Below the pieces are notes generated by a model. It was given only the letters and a program-made list of their open reading frames with translations. It did not search any database and had not been told where the DNA came from. A stretch of DNA of 17,702 nucleotides from CAYZPW01 sp964480475 (GTDB lineage: Bacteria > B130-G9): contig CAYZPW010000077.1 in the NCBI GenBank assembly GCA_964480475.1, positions 1 through 17,702 of the forward strand, given 5' to 3'. Position 1 is the first letter of the stretch, and the number at the start of each line of letters is the position of its first letter. Both the position numbers and the translations under genes were made by a program. Shown piece after piece: positions 13,084-17,702 of the stretch.

Positions 13084-15762
13084 TTACTTCGCATCCTTCC
13101 AGTTTTCGCCGACCGTGGCTGATGTTACGAGTGGGACGCTGAGCCTCACGGTGTTTTCCATAACCGGCTTGATTGTCTCAATCGCCTTGTCCACCTCTTC
13201 CTGGCGAACCTCAAACACCAGCTCGTCGTGAACCTGAAGGATCATGTGGGCGTCGAGGCGCACGGTCCCGATCGCGTCGGCGAGCTCGACCATGACGATC
13301 TTGATGATGTCGGCGGCGGAGCCTTGAACGATTGTGTTGAACGCAGCCCGCTTTGCCGCCTCGCTCTTTTGTCGGTCGTTGCTGTTGATGTCGGGAGTGT
13401 AGCGTCTCCTCCCGAACATTGTGGCAACGTAGCCCTCCGAGGCCGCTTTTTGGTAGGTTTTCTCGGTCAGTTCCTTGACCCCTGAGTATCTTGCGAAATA
13501 GTCCTCGATGTATTGCTTTGCCCTAGACATCTTGATTCCGAGGTCCTGGCCGAGTCTGAATGGCCCCATACCATATATGACGCCGAAGTTGATCGTCTTT
13601 GCCTGACCGCGTTGCTCTCGCGTTACGAGCTCCTCAGGCACACCAAACAGGTTTGACGCAGTCCGCGTGTGCACGTCCTTGCCCTCCTTGAATGCCGATA
13701 CCAATTCTGGGTCGCCCGAAAGGTGCGCAAGGAGCCTCAGCTCGATCTGCGAGTAATCAAACGAGACGAGGACGTGGCCGTCTTCTGGGATGAACGCCTG
13801 GCGTATCCTTCGGCCGAGCTCGGTTCTGATGGGTATATTCTGTAGATTCGGCTCGCTGCTTGAGAGGCGGCCAGTCGCGGTAACCGTCTGGTTGAACGAC
13901 GTGTGGATGCGGCCGGTTTTTGGATTGATGAGCTTCGGCAACGCATCAACGTATGTCGATTTGAGCTTGCTCAGTTCGCGGTATGCGAGCAGTTCCGCTG
14001 GCAGTGGATGAAGTTTCGCAAGTGATTGGAGGACCTTGACGTCGGTCGAGTATTCGGTCTTGGTCTTGCGGCCCTTCGGCAACTTGAGCTTCTCAAAGAG
14101 AATATGAGCGAGCTGCTTCGGCGAGTTGACGTTGAACTCCTCCCCAGCGAGATGAAATATCTTGTCCCGCAGCGCGTCGAGCTCGACCTTCAGCTCATTC
14201 GACATCTCGCCGAGAAACGCAACGTCCAGCTTCACGCCACGCTGCTCCATGTCGGCGAGAACTGAAACCAGCGGCATCTCGATCTCGTGGAATAGCTTGT
14301 CAAGGCCGTGCGCGGCCAGCGGGGCGGCGAGTTCCTGTTTCAGGATTAGGGCGACGTCGGCGTCCTCTGAGGCGTAATCGGTGACCTTCGAGACCTCGAC
14401 GTCTCGGAGGTCCGAGATACTAGACCGGGGCGGGACGAGTTCCTTGTAGCTTGTTGTCTGATAGCCGAGATAGTGAAGCGCCAGAGCGTCAAGCCCGTGG
14501 CCGCGCTGCGTTGGGCGGAGCAGATAGTCGGCGATCATCGTGTCAAACGATATGCCGCGAAGCTCGATGCCCTGATTTCTCAACACGAGCAGGTCGAACT
14601 TGATGTTCTGGCCGATCTTTCGCTTTGAGGCATCCTCTAGGAGCGGCTTTAGGGCGGAAAGAACGACGGACTTTTCGAGCTGCCTCGGCGCGCCCAGGTA
14701 ATTGTGCGCAAGCGGGATGTAGTAGCCTGAATCGGGCCTGGTCGAGAATGAAAGGCCAATCATCTCGCTCCAGAGGGCGTCGGTGCCTGTCGTCTCGGTG
14801 TCAACTGCGAACTCGTCAGCCGCGAGCAGCTCTTCTCTCAATTCATCAAGCTGCTCCCTCGTGACAACTGGCCTATAATCCTTCTTGACTGCTGCCGTCT
14901 TGCTGAGAAGGCGGTTGGCAAGGGAAGTGAACTCCAAAGCTCGCAGCAGTTTGAAAAGCGCATCTTGGTCCGGCTCTTTTCGTTTGCATTCCGTAAGGTC
15001 AAGTTCGACTGGGAGGTCACTTCTGATCGTAACGAGCGCAAGCGACATCTTCGCAACGTCCTTGTTTTCGACGACTCTCTTCAGGGCCTTGTCGTCACCA
15101 CTCTCCAGCGACTCGGACAGCATAGCCTCAAGCGACCCGAAACGGGACAACAGCGATGCGGCGGTTTTGGGCCCCACTTTCGGAACGCCGGGGATATTGT
15201 CGGTCGCGTCGCCTGCGAGCGCGAGGAAATCGCGGGCCTGCGCGGGCTCGACGCCGAGCTTGTCGCGCACTTTCTGAGCGTCGTAGGTGACGTCCTTCCA
15301 GGGGTCAAAGACTGAAACGGCGTCGCCAACAAGCTGGAATGTATCCTTATCAGAGGTAACGATGACGACATCGAAGCCCGCCTGCTTTGCCCGCGAAGCC
15401 AATGTCCCGAGGATGTCGTCCGCCTCGAAACCCGTCAGGGCGATGCTCTCGATGTTCATCGCCTTCAGGAAGCGCTGGATGTGCGGAATCTGCGCGACCA
15501 GGTCCTCCGGCGCCTCGGGCCGGTTCGCTTTGTAGTCGGGATATATCTCGTTGCGGAACGTCGGCCCAGGCGAATCGAACGCCACCGCGACGTATTCCAC
15601 GTTCTGTGATTCGATCACGTGAAGCAGCGAGTTAATGAACCCGTAGATGGCGTTGGTTGGCAGGCCGGCGCTGGTCGAGAGCGTCCTTTCTGCGAAGAAC
15701 GACCGGAAGATGAACGCGTGCCCGTCGATGAGGAATATCTTCTTTCTGTCTGGCATGCTCAT
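13084..15762 (-). CDS. polA: DNA polymerase I with 5'-3' exonuclease, proofreading and polymerase domains
   Basis: 892 residues, the usual size for a full-length PolA. The N-terminal flap/5'-nuclease domain (about 1-290) shows LIDGHAFIFRSFFA, FRNEIYPDYKANR, EADDILG, TSDKD and GDATDNIPGVPKVGPKTA. The 3'-5' exonuclease domain is intact: Asp321 and Glu323 in VDTETTG, Asp390 in NIKFD, and Tyr463/Asp467 in YASED. The polymerase domain has motif A with Asp669 (FDYSQIELR), motif B RGQAKTINFGVIYGMG and motif C with Asp846 (HDELVFEV). The Phe in motif B favours discrimination against dideoxynucleotides as in E. coli. It replaces RNA primers and fills repair gaps in the cytoplasm. Start: ATG at 15762 or 15756; the 29 codons upstream (to 15849) are Arg/Pro-rich, unlike PolA, and were left out. 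No strong Shine-Dalgarno is visible for either. Confidence 0.97.
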   Translation of the reverse strand: MSMPDRKKIFLIDGHAFIFRSFFAERTLSTSAGLPTNAIYGFINSLLHVIESQNVEYVAVAFDSPGPTFRNEIYPDYKANRPEAPEDLVAQIPHIQRFLKAMNIESIALTGFEADDILGTLASRAKQAGFDVVIVTSDKDTFQLVGDAVSVFDPWKDVTYDAQKVRDKLGVEPAQARDFLALAGDATDNIPGVPKVGPKTAASLLSRFGSLEAMLSESLESGDDKALKRVVENKDVAKMSLALVTIRSDLPVELDLTECKRKEPDQDALFKLLRALEFTSLANRLLSKTAAVKKDYRPVVTREQLDELREELLAADEFAVDTETTGTDALWSEMIGLSFSTRPDSGYYIPLAHNYLGAPRQLEKSVVLSALKPLLEDASKRKIGQNIKFDLLVLRNQGIELRGISFDTMIADYLLRPTQRGHGLDALALHYLGYQTTSYKELVPPRSSISDLRDVEVSKVTDYASEDADVALILKQELAAPLAAHGLDKLFHEIEMPLVSVLADMEQRGVKLDVAFLGEMSNELKVELDALRDKIFHLAGEEFNVNSPKQLAHILFEKLKLPKGRKTKTEYSTDVKVLQSLAKLHPLPAELLAYRELSKLKSTYVDALPKLINPKTGRIHTSFNQTVTATGRLSSSEPNLQNIPIRTELGRRIRQAFIPEDGHVLVSFDYSQIELRLLAHLSGDPELVSAFKEGKDVHTRTASNLFGVPEELVTREQRGQAKTINFGVIYGMGPFRLGQDLGIKMSRAKQYIEDYFARYSGVKELTEKTYQKAASEGYVATMFGRRRYTPDINSNDRQKSEAAKRAAFNTIVQGSAADIIKIVMVELADAIGTVRLDAHMILQVHDELVFEVRQEEVDKAIETIKPVMENTVRLSVPLVTSATVGENWKDAK

Positions 15763-15856
15763 GGTCGTCAGCTGTCTTGGCAGTGTTGGCCGTCTCGGTG
15801 ATGTCGGGCATCGTAGGGGTCGCTCGCGGAGGCTGTGTCGTAGTTGCATGCGGCAA

Positions 15857-15968
15857 TTTGTAGGGGCGGTGTCTCAGACCCGCCCGTTCCAATTGACTTC
15901 CGCACCGAGGTTAGCGCATTTGGTTGGGTTGATGTAGGCGGGCGGGTCTGAGACACCGCCCCTACAAA
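15857..15968. repeat. Intergenic inverted-repeat element, copy C (perfect arms)
   Basis: A perfect 30-base inverted repeat: 15857-15886 (starting TTTGTAGGGGCGGTGTCTCA and ending CCCGCCCG) is exactly complementary to 15939-15968. The arms enclose 52 bases. This is the least decayed of the three copies in the window. It lies between the pyk stop and the polA start, two co-directional genes, so its hairpin would be transcribed if the two are co-transcribed. Confidence 0.9.
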
Positions 15969-16032
15969 TCCTGACGCGGAATCATGGCTCAGCGTCACAA
16001 GGCCTGGCCATAAAGAGGCCCCAGAATCCACC

Positions 16033-17436
16033 TCACAGCCTAGCGGCGCGCAAGAAGTTTGTCGGCGTCGTTTCGGATGCGGGAAGACCGGCCGTAACGA
16101 TGTAGAGCTCCTGCTTATGAATTATTCCCTTGTCCAGAAGCACTCGCTCCGCGACCTCGAGCATGTGGTCGGTGCTCATTACTTCCTCGACAAGTATCGG
16201 CCAGACGCCCCACAGAAGGTTGAGGCGCCTCAACGTGGTTCTATCAGGAGTTATCGCCACGATCGGAATCGGCAGCCTGTATTGAGAAATCAGCTGAGCC
16301 GTTCGGCCGGTCCTCGTGAACGCGACGATTGCGCTTGCGCCGAGGTCCAGCCCCGCTGTTGCCGCCGAGTGTCCGATAGCCGCGTCGATTCTGCATTTCC
16401 CCTCGTCTTTCGGGCTCATCATGGGACAAACGTGAGGTTCGGTGTAACGAGCGATATCCGCCATCATTGTGACGGCCTCAATTGGGTGTTTGCCGATTGC
16501 GGTCTCTTCTGAAAGCATCGTGGCATCGGTTCCGTCGAGAATCGCGTTCGCGATGTCCGTCGTCTCCGCACGTGTGGGACGCGTATTCTCGACCATAGAA
16601 CAGAGCATCTGCGTCGCTGTAATCACCGGCTTGTTAGCCGCATTTGCGCACGCAATGATCTTTTTTTGCGCTATCGGCACCTCATACATCGGTATCTCAA
16701 CGCCAAGATCGCCTCTGGCAACCATCACACCGTCCGCCGCATCAACAATCGCCTCGATCCTATCAACCGCTTCTTTCTTTTCTATCTTGGCGATTACGGG
16801 GATGCCCGACCGAAGTTCGGCCAGGGCTTGCTTTGCGTCGAGAACGTCCTTCGCCCAGTGGCAGAACGACAGGCCGATGAAGTCAGCCCCGACTCGCACC
16901 GCGAACGCTATGTGTTCTCTGTCCTCGGGAGTGAGCGCGGGAATGTCAAGCGAGGGGCCGATGACGTTGACGCCTTTGCGGCTCGATAACTCACCACCCT
17001 CCTCGACTATGCAATCGACGTTCGTCTCGTCCGTTCCCTCGACCACAAGCTGCAAGGCGCCGTCCGCAAGGAGTATCCGCTCGCCCGCCTTCACCTGTTT
17101 TGCGAACGGCTTATAGCCGATCGATACTCGCTCTTGATCGCCCAAAACGTCATCGACGGTGATCCTGAACTTGTCGCCCTTTGAAAGGGTGATCGGCTCC
17201 TGCTCGAACGCCCCAAGCCGCATCTTTGGCCCAGGCAGGTCCATCAGAACGGCTACCGGCTTACCCGTATCCTCCGATACCTGACGAATCTCGGACACTA
17301 CGGCCGAGTGCTCCTGATCCGTCCCGTGTGAAAGGTTGATCCTGGCAACGTCCATCCCAGCGGTCACCAGCGCAGCGATCATCTCTCTGTTAGCTGTGGC
17401 AGGCCCAAGTGTACAAACTATCTTAGTTCTTCTCAT
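16033..17436 (-). CDS. pyk: Pyruvate kinase
   Basis: 467 residues, the length of a standard single-chain bacterial enzyme without the extra C-terminal PEP-utiliser domain. It transfers phosphate from phosphoenolpyruvate to ADP in the last step of glycolysis. Visible motifs: RRTKIVCTLGPAT at the N terminus; Arg32, Asn34 and Ser36 in ARINLSHG; MDLPGPKMR at the A/B domain junction; the family signature IPVIAKIEKKEAV with the catalytic Lys; VARGDLGVEIP supplying metal ligands; ITATQML; RPTRAETTDIANAILDGTDA; and LSEETAIGKHP. The B domain (about 70-165) and a C domain with the TRTGRT loop, which in related enzymes forms the effector site, are complete. SFCHW replaces the more usual SFVR/SFIR; this position is not catalytic. 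Only a weak ribosome site (GGA about 11 bases before ATG). Upstream of polA in the same orientation, separated by 270 bases holding repeat copy C. Confidence 0.97.
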   Translation of the reverse strand: MRRTKIVCTLGPATANREMIAALVTAGMDVARINLSHGTDQEHSAVVSEIRQVSEDTGKPVAVLMDLPGPKMRLGAFEQEPITLSKGDKFRITVDDVLGDQERVSIGYKPFAKQVKAGERILLADGALQLVVEGTDETNVDCIVEEGGELSSRKGVNVIGPSLDIPALTPEDREHIAFAVRVGADFIGLSFCHWAKDVLDAKQALAELRSGIPVIAKIEKKEAVDRIEAIVDAADGVMVARGDLGVEIPMYEVPIAQKKIIACANAANKPVITATQMLCSMVENTRPTRAETTDIANAILDGTDATMLSEETAIGKHPIEAVTMMADIARYTEPHVCPMMSPKDEGKCRIDAAIGHSAATAGLDLGASAIVAFTRTGRTAQLISQYRLPIPIVAITPDRTTLRRLNLLWGVWPILVEEVMSTDHMLEVAERVLLDKGIIHKQELYIVTAGLPASETTPTNFLRAARL

Positions 17437-17493
17437 AAGTGTCGTTATCCATGTTTTGCCGCGGCTGCCCGGCTGCCAATCTGCAACTAGATT

Positions 17494-17522
17494 CGGATAC
17501 TACAACCCTACAAGACTGCCAA
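17494..17522 (-). promoter_or_regulatory. Weak promoter candidate for pyk
   Basis: On the minus strand TTGGCA (17522-17517), a 17-base spacer and TATCCG (17499-17494) form a good -35 with a poor -10. Position fits a leader of about 50 bases before the pyk ATG. It is the best candidate in the gap but not convincing. Confidence 0.25.
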
Positions 17523-17542
17523 AAGCTTTGCAAGGCGGCTAA

Positions 17543-17561
17543 GCGAGGAGTTTTCCCTCGC
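17543..17561. repeat. Short hairpin upstream of pyk
   Basis: GCGAGG-AGTTTTC-CCTCGC forms a six-pair stem with a seven-base loop. The GAGGAGTTTTCCC inside it resembles the arm of the inverted repeat at 5325-5338. Confidence 0.4.
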
Positions 17562-17653
17562 CATTTGCTGAAGACGCAACGAACGGTGAGGCGAGTTTGC
17601 GACAGCGCAGACCCAGACTTGGTCCGGTGGGCTTGACGGAACTCCTCCCGAAA

Positions 17654-17702
17654 TGTCCCAAATGGGACAACATCCGGGATGAAGTTGTCCCAAATGGGAC
17701 AA
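17654..17702. repeat. Two identical palindromes, 32 bases apart, at the window edge
   Basis: TGTCCCAAATGGGACA at 17654-17669 recurs at 17686-17701, extended to TTGTCCCAAATGGGACAA in the second. Each is seven complementary bases around a two-base centre. Between them is a third dyad, CATCC-G-GGATG (17671-17681). The centre spacing of 32 bases is about three helical turns, so both sites face the same side of the DNA. This could be a paired operator for a gene starting beyond the window or the start of a longer repeat array. Confidence 0.6.

Noticed and set aside
15763..15849. N-terminal extension of DNA polymerase I
   Set aside because: The 29 extra residues are Arg/Pro/Leu low complexity with no PolA similarity, and family members begin close to the KKIFLIDG strand.
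16033..17436. SFCHW variant in pyruvate kinase as a sign of changed function
   Set aside because: All catalytic and metal-binding motifs are intact and this position varies in ordinary bacterial enzymes.

Overview
The window reads as chromosomal DNA from an uncultivated-type Gram-negative bacterium. Three predicted lipoproteins, an outer-membrane-type beta-barrel and a free periplasmic propeller point to a two-membrane envelope. Coding DNA is moderately GC-rich, Shine-Dalgarno sequences are strong (AAGGAGG, AGGAGG), and intergenic gaps are long and full of repeats. No rRNA, tRNA, CRISPR array, phage gene or transposase is visible. The phylum cannot be fixed from sequence alone; polA and pyk are the best phylogenetic markers here.

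Layout. (1) 242-2107 (+): exported protein of 14 regulator-propeller repeats. (2) 2283-3722 (+): B12-binding radical SAM enzyme behind a consensus sigma70 promoter. (3) 3723-4084: repeat-filled gap between convergent genes. (4) 4085-5215 (-): DUF362/ferredoxin iron-sulfur protein. (5) 5216-5850: 635-base non-coding gap with divergent promoter candidates, a long inverted repeat and an 8-base tandem repeat. (6) 5851-12789 (+): four envelope genes bounded by a good promoter (5563-5592) and a very good intrinsic terminator (12839-12870): an outer-membrane barrel, a 1517-residue lipoprotein of tandem Ig-like (Big_1/invasin) modules, a small lipoprotein and a second Big_1 lipoprotein. (7) 13084-15762 (-): DNA polymerase I with all three activities. 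(8) 16033-17436 (-): pyruvate kinase. (9) 17437-17702: gap with paired identical palindromes at the window edge.

How it fits together. polA and pyk are ordinary housekeeping genes. The most distinctive unit is the envelope operon, in which a barrel gene is followed by separate, lipid-anchored Ig-repeat proteins; this resembles an invasin/intimin split into parts. The Ig modules of the giant protein carry a regular three-cysteine signature. The second distinctive layer is a family of short inverted-repeat elements with arms beginning TGTAGGGGCGG, found in three intergenic gaps. They share a further motif about 30 bases outside the arm, which looks like a non-autonomous mobile repeat family. 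No complete, clearly new enzymatic system is visible; the novelty is in the envelope operon and the repeats.
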